A model generated the notes under the pieces. It worked only from the letters and a program-made list of their open reading frames with translations. It was not told where the DNA came from and made no database searches. A stretch of DNA of 64,000 nt, from NCBI GenBank assembly GCA_039707465.1, contig CM077647.1, positions 171,240,163 to 171,304,162 of the forward strand, read 5' to 3'. The position numbers and the translations under genes are program-made. The first letter of the stretch is position 1, and each line of letters begins with the position of its first letter. Shown here piece by piece: positions 1 through 9,512 of the stretch. Source of the stretch: Rhabdophis nuchalis. Its lineage: Eukaryota; Chordata; Lepidosauria; Squamata; Natricidae.

Positions 1-231
1 TTTAGTTCACACAATATTATTGTAGCGATACATGGTTTGAGATGAAAGAGACTCAGAACATCAGGGATTCAACATATGTTCTGAGAAGAACATCCTCCTT
101 CAGCAGATGAAATAGGAAATAAAAGGAACATCCATCCTTGAACTGATATTAACCAAAAGAGGAGAACTGTTGAAAGAAAGAGAAGTATATTGAAGGTTAT
201 AGGCATTTTGTTCTTTCTTCTTTCTCATGTC

Positions 232-600
232 TCATAGAAAGAGTGCTGAGAAGAGCAACAAAGATGATTAGGGGACTGGAGGCATATGAAGAACGGTTGC
301 AGGAATTGGGTATATCTAGTTTAATGAAAAGAAGGAGTAGGGGAAACATGACAGCAGTGTTCCAATAACTCAGAAGAAGAGGGAGTCAAGCTATTCTCCA
401 AAGCAACTGAGGGCAGGACAAGAAGCAATGGGTGGAAACTAATCAAGGAGAGAAGCAACTTAGAACTGAGGAGAAATTTCCTGACAGTTAGAACAATCAA
501 TCAGTGGAACAACTTGCCTTCAGAAGTTGTGATTTCTCCAAAACTGGAAGTTTTTAAAGAAGATGTTTGATGGCTCCAGATTGGTCACAATTTTAACTTC
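232..600 (+). mobile_element. CR1 LINE 3' fragment
   Basis: Truncated C-terminal end of a CR1 ORF2. Conceptual translation gives the family's usual run (ATKMIRGLE, YEERLQELG, then a tract matching SNGWKLIKERSNLELRRNFLT), as in the better copies at 30467-30853 and 60389-60820. A TAA interrupts it near 366 and several bases are missing, so it is dead. The 3' tail is degraded. The first 230 bases of the window hold nothing I recognise. Confidence 0.85.
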
Positions 601-779
601 TTGTCAAATGTCTTCTATTACATGTTGAGATCCGGGATAGTATTCACTTTCCTTCCCTACCATTTAGCAAATGTGAGCATGCCAGTAATCTGTCCATGCA
701 TGCACTCAGCCTTCTATGCATGCACTTTGGCTTGAAAATGTGCCTAAATAGGACAACATAGAGTACGGGGTGGGGTGGG

Positions 780-860
780 CAGGCCCACCTGCGATTTCCA
801 CAACTGGTTTGGGCAAACCGGCCCGAACCGGCAGAATACCACCTCTGGTTGAGATGCTCG
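780..860. mobile_element. fragment of hAT-type element (GAACCGG...GAATACCAC end)
   Basis: The end GAACCGGCAGAATACCAC matches the right end of the more complete copy at 20990-21184. Only this terminal portion is recognisable and no target duplication is visible. Confidence 0.5.
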
Positions 861-1089
861 TGGACACTTTCCTAAACCGCTTCCTTTTTCCCCACTCAGA
901 TGGAGACTTTGCTGCTAATGCCAACTGTAGTCAGAACAGAACTGAGGACAAGGTTATTGCAGGCAGCTTGATAAAGTCTTGCATTTTGTCTTCTGTTCAA
1001 TAATCTGAGAGATGCTGCTCATGGTAGTTGTAGAAGAAAGAAATGGCTCATGCAATCCATCCATTGTCTCAATAAGGAGGAATCTGAGC

Positions 1090-1440
1090 TCCCTCCAGTT
1101 TAAATGCCAATCTTATTCTCTTTTCTACTGCCTTTCAAACAGCACTATTGCATATGCTCCCAAGTTGCTCCTCTCTCCAAATCCCACTTGCCTTTCCATC
1201 ACCAAGGATCCGGTTGTTCTTAATTCAGTGTCTTTGGATGTCTCATTAAACACCACGGCACCTCTGAACGAATCACTTTGAGACTGATTTAAAAAGTGGA
1301 GTGAGCAGATTTCAGAAAACAAACATTGTGGTGGAATCAGCTCTGGGATTATTAATAAATAGAACAGAACAGCTTGAAATAGTTTCCTTCCTTCCGGGTG
1401 CAATTCAGGATGCTGATTTTGACATTTAAAGCTCTACGTG
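1090..1440. repeat. paralogous flank block A1 (matches 23420-24710)
   Basis: Non-coding sequence collinear with 23420-23660 plus 24640-24710, for example the shared tract around 1270-1310 (ACTTTGAGACTGATTTAAAA). The downstream copy is interrupted by about 960 bp of tetranucleotide arrays. With 3540-4070 it forms one arm of a local segmental duplication. Confidence 0.65.
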
Positions 1441-1640
1441 GCATGAGGCCAGATTATTTGAGGGACCTCCTCTCCCCAGGTACATCTACCCATCCCCCCC
1501 AGGTCTGGGAGGAGATGCGTGCTGGAGGTCCTGTTTATTAAGGACTTACATCAGATGGGACATAACAGGAGAGTCTTTTCTGCCATGGCACCCACCCTTG
1601 GGAATAGTAACTCTCCTGAGATGTAGAAGGACAGAGTGAG
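1405..1640 (+). mobile_element. old L2-type LINE fragment
   Basis: The plus-strand translation near 1410 reads LILTFKALRGMRPDYLRDLL, the RT C-terminal motif of L2-like LINEs. Stops follow quickly. It is a decayed relative of the element at 15474-20215, and a second piece of the same older family lies at 25190-25400. Confidence 0.65.
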
Positions 1641-2620
1641 TCTGGTGGTGGAGTCAAGAGAGGAATCAGCCCAGTGTCATGATGTTCTCAGAAAGGGTCT
1701 ACGTTCATCCGCTTTTGGATTCCATTAACTCTTATCTAGCGCCAATTAAGTGCTGTCAGTTGACTAGATTCTCAAGTACAGGGTAAGAGGTGATGGGTCT
1801 TGTGAAACATCAGATGAGGGTCATTGAGAGGTGAAGTGCTGGTTGGGGGGGAGTTGCATGGGTTGGTTGAGAATCGGTGCTATCTCTGATTGGCTGTGTG
1901 GTTGATTTGAATTTTGAGAGGTTCATAGTATGCTTGTAGGTCAATGTGCCTGTTAATGGAATGGCTTGTGGAGTGCCAGCCTTTGATGGGCTCACCAGTG
2001 TGGCAGATGGTAGTGTGGCCCATGATTTCTCTCTTCGAGGAGATAGGGCGGTATACAAATCCAAGAATAAATAAATGAATAAATAAATAAGGTAATTAAT
2101 CCAACAGGGAAAGCAAGATAAGGAGTTCCAGAAGTGAAGTAGCATTTGAAGTAAATCAAACCAGTTGGGAGGATGCCAGGAACTCAGATAAAGCAGTTAA
2201 CACAAGATGAACTCCGTGTTTGTTCCCAATAACTGCCCCTCCTATTTGCCTCTCCTTTAAACTCCATCCCCAGGTGTGCCTTGTGAAGGGAATCAGGGTC
2301 CTTTCCTTCCTCATAAGCCATGCAACCCATGTTGCTTTCTTCTGCATTCTTTCCTGCATGCCCTAGGATGAAGAGGGCGTAGGCCTTTGTCTTCATCGGG
2401 AACTCTCTCTCTCTTGTTCCAACTCTCCCCTGCTCTGCCCAGCCTGACTTTCTTCCACAGCCAACAGAGTCAATTTCTCACTCTCTGTCTGCTGTTTGTC
2501 TTCCATCTCAGAGTCAGAGTCCGACGGAAGCATGAGATACTTTGAGGATACATTTTATCTAGAAAAGAGGCCTATACATCAGGTTAATGAATTCATTTTA
2601 GAATTGCAATGTGGATCAGG
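1640..2620. other. no gene; non-coding with short LINE tail at 2026-2092
   Basis: No convincing coding sequence. Positions 2026-2092 carry an L2-like 3' end (GGGCGGTATACAAATCC) followed by an AAATA-type tail. The CT-rich stretch 2400-2520 and the rest are unrecognised. Confidence 0.5.
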
Positions 2621-2624
2621 CACA

Positions 2625-2862
2625 AATCACGCAACAGCAATAGCGCTTAGACTTAGATTCCACTTCATAGTGCTTTGCAGCCCTCTCTAAGCAGTTTACA
2701 GTTTCGGCATATTGCACCCCAACAATCAGAGTCGTCATTTTACCAACCTCAGAAGGATGAAAGGCTGAGTCAATCTTGAGCCGGTTAGGATCGAACTCCT
2801 GGCTGTGGGCAGAGTTAAGTCTGCAATACTGCATTGTAACCACTGTGCCACCAGGGCCCTTC
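2625..2862 (-). mobile_element. tRNA-derived SINE
   Basis: Read on the minus strand it begins with an A-box-like TGGCACAGTGGTTAC (complement of 2839-2854), then a B-box-like segment near 2788-2799, and ends in the AGCGCTATTGCTGTTGC-type tail. Other copies are at 56321-56565 and, split by an L2 insertion, at 39428-40608. Confidence 0.8.
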
Positions 2863-3039
2863 CAAAGCACCATTTTCAATTACCAACCCACCGTATTTTT
2901 GCCCCTGGATTCTAATCCACTTTACTCATTTTGGGGAACTCAAACAAGTGTACACACTTCTATAAACCATCCAATTCCTTAATGGATTCCATGTGCACAG
3001 CACAGCACGTTCTGATCTTCATAAATGCTTCATGGATTA

Positions 3040-3365
3040 AAAAAGAAAGAAAGTGGAAAAGAAAGAAAGAAAGAAAGGAAAGAAAGAAAAAGAAAGAAAA
3101 AAGAAAGAAAAAGAAAAAAAGAAAGAAGAAAGAAAAGAAAGAAAAAGAAAGAAAGAAAGAGAAAGAAAGAAAGAAAGAAAGGAAAGAAAGAAAAAGAAAG
3201 AAAAAGAAAGAAAAAAGAAAAAAGAAAGAAAGAGAAAGAAAGAAAGAAAAAAAGAGAAAGAAAGAAAGAAAGAAAAAGAAAGAAAGAAAGAGAAAGAAAG
3301 AAAGGAAAGAAAGAAAAAGAAAGAAAAAAGAAAGAAAGAAAAGAAAAAAGAAAAAAAGAAAGAAA

Positions 3366-3409
<44 letters not shown>

Positions 3410-3426
3410 GAAAGAAAGAAAGAATC
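3040..3426 (+). repeat. (GAAA)n microsatellite
   Basis: About 390 bp of imperfect GAAA with AAGAAAA interruptions. It generates spurious Lys/Arg- or Phe/Ser-only reading frames in several frames. Confidence 0.95.
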
Positions 3427-3539
3427 CTGAAAACCCCAAAGAGCAACTGTATAGAATGCTGAATGCAAATACATTTAGAACATTAAGTGCTAAATACACA
3501 AAGGGATAAATAAGTTTTTAGAAGAAATAAGTGATCATT

Positions 3540-4070
3540 AAAAGGTACCATATTCTAAAACTGATAAAAGGAAAACCTTCAGGGAATAAGGTCCAGCAGG
3601 AAATGCTCTCCTCTTAATGAACCATTTCTTTCAAGCTTAGATCTTGCCCTTGCTTATATTCTACAGACCAGGATAATTAATTAAGGAAATAAATAGCATC
3701 GATGAAGAGCATATCCTGATAAAGTGCTTTGCAGCTAAAATCTGCTCACCGTTTTTCTCCTAATGGAAATTATGCAGTAAAGGATGTAGCTACCTAAAAG
3801 ACTCGCTTATTCCCTCCCACCCCCAGAAAAAAAAAATTGCTCTTAAAATGCTCTGAAGGACCTGGAACAGATGAAGGTATGATATGGAGCGACATAATTT
3901 GAAGTTATATGATATGAATTTTGTCATTTTCTCACCTGTTTATATCACCTGTTTCAAAGAGGGTTTTCCCCCAGGTTCTGTCCTGCTTTCTGAGGCAAAT
4001 CTTCTCCTTTTTAAGTGGGAAATCTAAAGAATTTGTTTAAAAAAATATGGCTTGGAAAAATAAAGGCCCA
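3540..4070. repeat. paralogous flank block A2 (matches 26280-27460)
   Basis: Non-coding sequence collinear with 26280-26780 and 27400-27460. Shared landmarks are AACCTTCAGGGAAT, CTTGCTTATATTCTA, and AGGCAAATCTTCTCCT near 3992. The downstream copy contains an L2 insertion that this one lacks. Confidence 0.7.
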
Positions 4071-4406
4071 CTGTTTTAGGAGTCAAATTGATGGGCTGGC
4101 TGCTAAACCAAGGTCATGGCACACACTTGAAAGTACCATATTTTTTGGAGTATAAGACGCACCGGAGTACATGACACACCAAGGTTTTGAAGAGGCAAAT
4201 TTTAAAAAAGGTTTTTGCATTCTGCAAACCTCCCAAAAACGGCCCATTTTCATGAAAAAGGGCCTTTTTTTTCTCCAAAAGAGGCAGGAATAACCTTAAG
4301 GCAGCTTGAAGAGTGCTCCAGGGGTCGGGGTGGGGGAGTTGTCCCCCCTGGCTGTTAGATTCTCAGCAGAGAAAAGAGAGTCCAGACCGGTATGACTTAG
4401 CAGCTC

Positions 4407-4412
4407 TTTATT
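4407..4412 (-). terminator. LTR polyadenylation signal AATAAA
   Basis: AATAAA on the minus strand, about 65 bp downstream of the TATA-like box, the usual U3-R spacing. The same signal occurs in the other LTR at 9187-9192. Confidence 0.7.
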
Positions 4413-4488
4413 GTAAGGAGAAAGACATAGCAAGTGACCAATTTTCAAAGGTGGCGCCTTCTGCCTTGCAGCTCCTTTTATGGAGCTG

Positions 4489-4659
4489 CTGGAGGGCAGC
4501 CGGCCAATCAGTGCGACCACGCCCTCCAGCCACAGCCAACCGCGGCTGGAGGGTAGCCGGCCAATCAGTGCGACCACACCCTCCAGCCACAGCCAACCGC
4601 GGCTGGAGGGTAGCCGGCCAATCAGCGCGACCGACGCCCTCGGCCACAGCCAACCGCGT
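4489..4659 (-). repeat. 3 x 57-bp tandem repeat in U3, with inverted CCAAT boxes
   Basis: Three consecutive 57-bp units, the third slightly diverged. Each holds GGCCAATCAG, which is TGATTGGCC on the element's sense strand; a fourth CCAATCAG lies just outside at about 4674. Lying upstream of the TATA-like box, these are plausible NF-Y-type enhancer repeats. The other LTR has the same array at 9269-9439. Confidence 0.85.
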
Positions 4660-4732
4660 CCCGTCTACTCCCGTCCAATCAGGACGCGGCTGGCGGCTGC
4701 CGGGGCTTCCCGTGTCTCTTCAGGATGCAACA

Positions 4733-4752
4733 CTCCTTCCCCCCCAGGGAGT
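4733..4752 (-). other. polypurine tract
   Basis: Read on the minus strand this is a purine run, CTCCCTGGGGGGGAAGGAG, directly abutting the TGTTGC start of the 3' LTR. That is the expected plus-strand primer site for reverse transcription. Confidence 0.85.
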
Positions 4753-4764
4753 CCGTCCGTGGTC

Positions 4765-7700
4765 CTAACATACGTATTCGCTGAGGTATGTGGGACTACG
4801 TCTGTTCCGCCCCGAGCGTCTCAATGCCTGCGCCGGGGCCGCTGGGAGAGGGCGTGCTGGGTTGTCATGGTCTGCGCCGTCGCCCGGTGCCGCTGGTGGT
4901 GCGTCGTCCGGGGGCGTGTCCTGTGATGAGGCGTCTTGTTCAAGTCCGTTGGGTGATGTTCCCGGGTCGGCCAGACCCGGACGTGGTGTCCCGGGGGTGT
5001 GCTGTACGGCAGGTGGTTCCCGGAACGTTGGTTCTGGCAAGAGCAGTCCCGGGGATTGTCCCTGGAGAGGATAGTCGGTAAAGGTGTCGGCGGGCGCAGA
5101 AGATACGGGGCTGGGCCAGTCGTCCCGCTGGGTTGAGGCCTCGATGGTCGGCGAGTCTGACGGTCGTGATGGTGGCAGCGGGGTTGGAGACGGGATACGG
5201 CGTCTCAGTTGATCCACGTGTCGCCGCCACTCGGATCCATCCGGTCGTTCGACCCTGTAGGAACAGGGGCCCGTTAGTTCGCGGACAACAGCGGGGACCC
5301 ACCGTGGATCCCCAGCGAAGTTTCTGGCAAAAACGGCGTCGCCGGTGGAGAAACGGCGGGGCGATGGGGTCCCCAGGTTGCACGGCTGCATCTCATTGTA
5401 TTGTGGGTGCAGCCTGTCCAGTTTGGTCCGCAGACGGCGGCCCATCAGCAGCTCTGCGGGGCTTTTGCCTGTCGCCTGACAAGGTGTGGAGTGCTGTCCC
5501 ATGAGATAAGCATCTACTCTAGACTGCCAGTCCCCCCTATCCATCCTCCCGAGAGCTTCTTTTGCTGAGCGGACGGCTCTTTCCGCCCGGCCGTTTGCGG
5601 CCGGGTGGTAGGGCGCCGTTGGTGCGTGTCGGATCCCCTGTGAGGCTAAGAATTCCTGGAACCCGGTGGCGTGAAATTGGGGCCCGTTGTCGGAGACTAG
5701 GCAGTCCGGCAACCCGTGCGTCGCGAAAAGGCGCCGGAGCGCCCGCACGGTGCTCTCGGCCGTGGTAGAGGTCATCAGAATGACCTCGGTCCAACGAGAG
5801 TAAGCGTCTACCACTACCATGAAAGTCTGGCCATGGAAAGGTCCGGCGAAATCGATGTGAACCCTGGACCATGGTGACCTGGGGGCGTCCCAATCCCGAT
5901 GGGGAGCGGTGGGGGGGGCGGGGCGGGAGGCCTGGCACGCCTGGCAAGTGCCAACCCAGGCGGCCACTTCGTCATTCATACTCGGCCACCAGACATAGCT
6001 CCTGGCCAATGCTTTCATGCGGGCTATGCCTGGGTGGTTGGCATGGAGGGAGTCGAGTACCTGGTGGCGGAGGGGTGGGGGTACGATGACCCGGTCTCCC
6101 CAGAGCAAGCACCCGCTGTGGAGCGACAGTTCCAGCTGGCGGGCCCTGAAGGGCCGGTATACGTCCGGCAGCGAGCCCGGGGGCCACCCTCGCAGGACCC
6201 ACGTGGAGACCTGCGACAGGACAGGGTCGGCCTTGGTCTGCGCTGCGACGTCGGATGAGGTGAGGGGTAAGTCTGACTCGGCCACGGACAGGACGGATAG
6301 GGCCGGCACCGGCGCCGGATCTGTCCGGGGCAGGGGGCAACGGCTGAGGGCGTCTGCGTGTCCTAGCTGTTTCCCCGGGCGATAGAACAGCGTGTAGTCG
6401 TACGCTGTCAGGAACTCTGTCCACCTGGTCATTCTGGGGGAGAGGATCGGGGGGGTGGGCCGGTCGCCGGCCAAGAGTCCCAGGAGCGGCTTGTGGTCGG
6501 TGAAGACAGAGAAGTGGCGGCCGTACAGGTACTCGTGGAATTTCTTAATCCCGGACACTACAGCCAAGGCCTCTTTGTCAATCTGGCTGTAGTTGCGTTC
6601 CGTAGGAGACAGCGTTCGGGAATAAAAGGCAATGGGGGCCTCCGAGCCGTCGGGGCGGACGTGGCTCAGGACGGCCCCCACTCCAAAGGGGGAGGCGTCT
6701 GATGCCAACGCTAAAGGCAAACGGTCAGAGTACTGTACCAACACGGCCTTTGATGTCAGCATATCTTTAATTGCCGCGAATGCCTGAGCCTCGCGGTTGC
6801 CCCAGCGCCAGGCCGCCGATCGATCGAGTAATCGATGGAGCGGCTCGGCTAGTGACGCCTTGTGTGGAATGAATGGCGCGTAAAAATTGAGCAGGCCGAG
6901 GAATGCTTGTAGCTCCTGTTTGGAAGTGGGGGTGGGGGCAGCGTGGATTGCCTCGACCTTGGAGGGAGTGGGGTGGATGCCCTGGGCATCTACCATGAAT
7001 CCCAGGAATTCGACCTTAGGCTCAGCGAATTTGCATTTGCTGAGCTTTAATTTGAAACCCGCGCCCCTGAAAATGGTGAGGACCTTCCGTAGTACTTTGG
7101 CGAGGTCTGATACGCTGTTGGCAGCTATCAGGACGTCGTCGAAATACGGTACGACCCCCGGAAGCCCATGGAGCAGCCGCTCCATGAGGCTCTGGAAGAT
7201 CCCCGGGGCCACGGACACGCCAAATTGGAGGCGGCGGCAGCGAAAAGCACCCCGGTGGGTGACAATGGTCTGTGCTTCAGCTGCGTCGTCGTCCACCGGA
7301 AGTTGCTGGTAGGCCTGTGCCATATCTAGCTTTGCGAAGATGCGACCCTGCCCTAAGGAGTGTAGTAGGTGCTGCACTACCGGAACCGGGTAGGGGTTTG
7401 CCTGGAGCCCGCGGTTTATTGTCGACTTATAGTCGGCGCATATGCGTATGGACCCGTCGGGCTTAATGGGAACCACGATGGGGGTTTCCCATTTAGCCTG
7501 GTCGACCGGCTCCAGGACGCCCTGCGCTACTAATCGGTCGAGCTCCGCGTCCACCTTTGGCTTCAGGGCGAAGGGCAGTCTACGGGCCTTAAGACGGATT
7601 GGGGCGACCTGGGGGTCTAAGTTGAGGGAAACTGGGGAGCCCTTGTAAGTGCCCAGAGTGCCATCGAACACATCGGGGAAGTCTGCCAGGACTTCGTCCA

Positions 7701-8562
7701 CTGGTGAGGCAGTGGGCACCCGGTGTACCCGCTGGACTGAAAGACCCAGGGCGGTGAACCAGTCTAACCCTATGAGGGCGGCTAGGGGGCGCTTGACGAC
7801 CAGGATTGGGAGAACCCCGGCGAAGCGACCATAGCGGACGTGGGCGCGGAGTTGGCCCAACACATCAATGGGGTTTCCCTGGTAGTCTTTTAACAGAGTC
7901 CCGGGCTGTGCCAAATTGGCAGGCTTAATAGTGGGGCAAAGGCTGGTTAGCTGTGGCCAGGAAACGAGGGATCGAGACGAGCCCGAATCAACCTCCATAG
8001 TAATGGGCCTGCCGTTTAAAAGAAGGGACGTGGAAATACGCCTACGGTCATCCGTTGGAAGCGGAATCGAGTCCTGGCACTCCGTCATGGCGAAACAGTC
8101 TGCCTCCGGCTGTGGTCTGCGGAATGGGCGGCGTTGGCTGAAATTCCGGAACGGCGTGGCGGTTGCAGGATACGTCGGCGGTGGGGCCAGGGTCGGGAGG
8201 TTGGCTCTGCAGACGCGTGCGATGTGGCCCTTGCGGTCGCAACGGCGGCAAATGGTGGCCCGGAAAGGGCAGTCGTTCCTTGGGTGACCACCGCCGCACC
8301 CGATGCAAGTTGTGGGTGGCCGGCGGGGTGGCTGAGCTCTGGTGCGGCTTCGGCCTGAGGCTTGGATGCGCGCTACCTGGTCGTAGGCCTCGAAGTCGTC
8401 CGTCGGGTCGACGAGGTCGTGGTCATCTACCAGGCAGGCCCGTGGGGCGGTCGATGGCGTTGTCTGTTGGCCGGGGCCTAGGTCAGGGGACGTGGCCTCG
8501 GCCAGCTCGGCGCCCCTAGCTTCCTCCACGGCCTGCTCCAGGGTGATGTCTGAGCGGGCCAT
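4765..8562 (-). CDS. pol: Ty3/gypsy pol polyprotein with gag zinc knuckles
   Basis: A 1,265-codon open frame. In order: two zinc knuckles at residues 86-98 (C-x2-C-x3-H-x4-C) and 105-118 (canonical C-x2-C-x4-H-x4-C); aspartic protease motif VDSGSS at 191; reverse transcriptase with KLDMAQAYQQL (D413) and the active site YFDD at 473-476; RNase H with ASDAS (D622), E664, D689 and HADALSR (D737); integrase with H840/H843/C873/C876 and a D904, D958, E994 triad with 35 residues between the last two. All catalytic residues are present. The first ATG is not the natural start: the same frame continues upstream into gag beyond a TGA at 8593-8595. It would replicate the element by reverse transcription in cytoplasmic particles and integrate the cDNA. 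Confidence 0.93.
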   Translation of the reverse strand: MARSDITLEQAVEEARGAELAEATSPDLGPGQQTTPSTAPRACLVDDHDLVDPTDDFEAYDQVARIQASGRSRTRAQPPRRPPTTCIGCGGGHPRNDCPFRATICRRCDRKGHIARVCRANLPTLAPPPTYPATATPFRNFSQRRPFRRPQPEADCFAMTECQDSIPLPTDDRRRISTSLLLNGRPITMEVDSGSSRSLVSWPQLTSLCPTIKPANLAQPGTLLKDYQGNPIDVLGQLRAHVRYGRFAGVLPILVVKRPLAALIGLDWFTALGLSVQRVHRVPTASPVDEVLADFPDVFDGTLGTYKGSPVSLNLDPQVAPIRLKARRLPFALKPKVDAELDRLVAQGVLEPVDQAKWETPIVVPIKPDGSIRICADYKSTINRGLQANPYPVPVVQHLLHSLGQGRIFAKLDMAQAYQQLPVDDDAAEAQTIVTHRGAFRCRRLQFGVSVAPGIFQSLMERLLHGLPGVVPYFDDVLIAANSVSDLAKVLRKVLTIFRGAGFKLKLSKCKFAEPKVEFLGFMVDAQGIHPTPSKVEAIHAAPTPTSKQELQAFLGLLNFYAPFIPHKASLAEPLHRLLDRSAAWRWGNREAQAFAAIKDMLTSKAVLVQYSDRLPLALASDASPFGVGAVLSHVRPDGSEAPIAFYSRTLSPTERNYSQIDKEALAVVSGIKKFHEYLYGRHFSVFTDHKPLLGLLAGDRPTPPILSPRMTRWTEFLTAYDYTLFYRPGKQLGHADALSRCPLPRTDPAPVPALSVLSVAESDLPLTSSDVAAQTKADPVLSQVSTWVLRGWPPGSLPDVYRPFRARQLELSLHSGCLLWGDRVIVPPPLRHQVLDSLHANHPGIARMKALARSYVWWPSMNDEVAAWVGTCQACQASRPAPPTAPHRDWDAPRSPWSRVHIDFAGPFHGQTFMVVVDAYSRWTEVILMTSTTAESTVRALRRLFATHGLPDCLVSDNGPQFHATGFQEFLASQGIRHAPTAPYHPAANGRAERAVRSAKEALGRMDRGDWQSRVDAYLMGQHSTPCQATGKSPAELLMGRRLRTKLDRLHPQYNEMQPCNLGTPSPRRFSTGDAVFARNFAGDPRWVPAVVRELTGPCSYRVERPDGSEWRRHVDQLRRRIPSPTPLPPSRPSDSPTIEASTQRDDWPSPVSSAPADTFTDYPLQGQSPGLLLPEPTFREPPAVQHTPGTPRPGLADPGTSPNGLEQDASSQDTPPDDAPPAAPGDGADHDNPARPLPAAPAQALRRSGRNRRSPTYLSEYVC

Positions 8563-9005
8563 CAGTCGGCGCCTGAGCTTCGTGTCTTTCAGTCAGCAGA
8601 CGAATTGCTCGACCAGTGACTCGTCGAGGCTCGTGGCGGCGAACTCACCTAAGATGGCCGCGGCTCTCAGGACTTGCAGGTAATCTGCTGCTGACTGTGT
8701 GGCTGCTGGCGGCATTGTCGGAACGCGAACCGTCGAGAGATTCGCGAGGGTGCGGGGGCGAAGTGGGCCTTCAGGCGGGCCTGCAGCGTGCCCCAATCCA
8801 GAGTGTGGACCGGTGCAGGCGCGGTGATATTCCGCGCAACGGCGAAGACTGTGCGGCCTCCACAGCCCAGGAAGAGTCCCAGCCGACGTTCCTGGGTGAG
8901 TTCGCCGTGATCTCCCGCGAGGAGGAAACATTCAAATCTGGCCAGGAAGGCTTCCCATGATTCCTGCGAAGCGTCGTAGGGAGCGAACGGCGGCAGGGTG
9001 GCCAT
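8563..9005 (-). pseudogene. gag: gypsy gag (capsid part), broken
   Basis: The minus-strand frame from the ATG at 9003-9005 encodes a typical gag N-terminus (WEAFLARFECFLL at about residue 17, then HFAPAPSRISRRFAF at 81-95). It loses frame around 8690-8700. The capsid tail continues in the frame shared with pol (SAADYLQVLRAAA, then LDESLVEQF) and hits an in-frame TGA at 8593-8595, just before the pol-encoding frame. There are therefore two lesions in otherwise recognisable capsid. The single frame shared by the gag tail and pol suggests an ancestral gag-pol fusion translated as one protein. Confidence 0.85.
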
Positions 9006-9109
9006 CGGCTTGGCTGCAGTCTTGTAGGCTCGCTGAAGAAGTAGCGAGGACGAGCGGTCTGACGAAGATTCTTCGATCGGTGAGTGACTTCGCTCTGAGT
9101 AGTCAGTAC

Positions 9110-9132
9110 CGGCCCCAGTCCTTCGTCGCCAG
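9110..9132 (-). other. primer-binding region
   Basis: Immediately inside the 5' LTR on the minus strand the sequence reads CTGGCGACGAAGGACTGGGG. A TGG two bases from the LTR boundary is the usual start of a tRNA primer site. I cannot name the tRNA. Confidence 0.6.
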
Positions 9133-9512
9133 TGTTAGATTCTCAGCAGAGAAAAGAGAGTCCAGACCGGTATGACTTAGCAGCTCTTTATTGTAAGGAG
9201 AAAGACATAGCAAGTGACCAATTTTCAAAGGTGGCGCCTTCTGCCTTGCAGCTCCTTTTATGGAGCTGCTGGAGGGCAGCCGGCCAATCAGTGCGACCAC
9301 GCCCTCCAGCCACAGCCAACCGCGGCTGGAGGGTAGCCGGCCAATCAGTGCGACCACACCCTCCAGCCACAGCCAACCGCGGCTGGAGGGTAGCCGGCCA
9401 ATCAGCGCGACCGACGCCCTCGGCCACAGCCAACCGCGTCCCGTCTACTCCCGTCCAATCAGGACGCGGCTGGCGGCTGCCGGGGCTTCCCGTGTCTCTT
9501 CAGGATGCAACA
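9133..9512 (-). repeat. 5' LTR of gypsy element
   Basis: Same 380 bp as 4353-4732 at a constant offset of 4,780. In this copy the CATAAAAGG box (complement of 9254-9263) and the CCAAT-bearing repeats would drive transcription through gag and pol. Confidence 0.95.

Larger units (their letters stand above)
4353..4732 (-). repeat. 3' LTR of gypsy element
   Basis: On the minus strand it starts TGTTGCATCC and ends ATCTAACA. It contains three 57-bp tandem repeats (4489-4659), a TATA-like CATAAAAGG (complement of 4474-4483) and an AATAAA poly(A) signal (complement of 4407-4412). By eye it is base-for-base the same as 9133-9512. Confidence 0.95.
4353..9512 (-). mobile_element. Ty3/gypsy LTR retrotransposon, complete, minus strand
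   Basis: A 5,160-bp element with two 380-bp LTRs that I find identical, flanked by a perfect 5-bp target duplication CTGGC (4348-4352 and 9513-9517). On the minus strand the order is 5' LTR, primer-binding region, gag, pol (protease, RT, RNase H, integrase), polypurine tract, 3' LTR. Integrase following RNase H is the Ty3/gypsy (Metaviridae) order. Identical LTRs mean very recent insertion. Despite this, gag carries a frame disruption and an in-frame TGA, so this copy probably moved with help from an intact relative or was damaged afterwards. No envelope-like reading frame follows pol. Confidence 0.95.

Noticed and set aside
2931..3509. Long Lys/Arg-rich and Phe/Ser-rich open frames in several frames
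   Set aside because: Pure translation of the GAAA microsatellite; no start context, domain or conservation expected.
4313..4926. Plus-strand frames with a 19-residue repeat
   Set aside because: They translate the 57-bp repeat of the LTR antisense to the element; no evidence of a protein.
8593..8595. TGA as a programmed read-through site or selenocysteine codon
   Set aside because: It lies within the capsid region and another lesion is nearby; mutation is the simpler reading.
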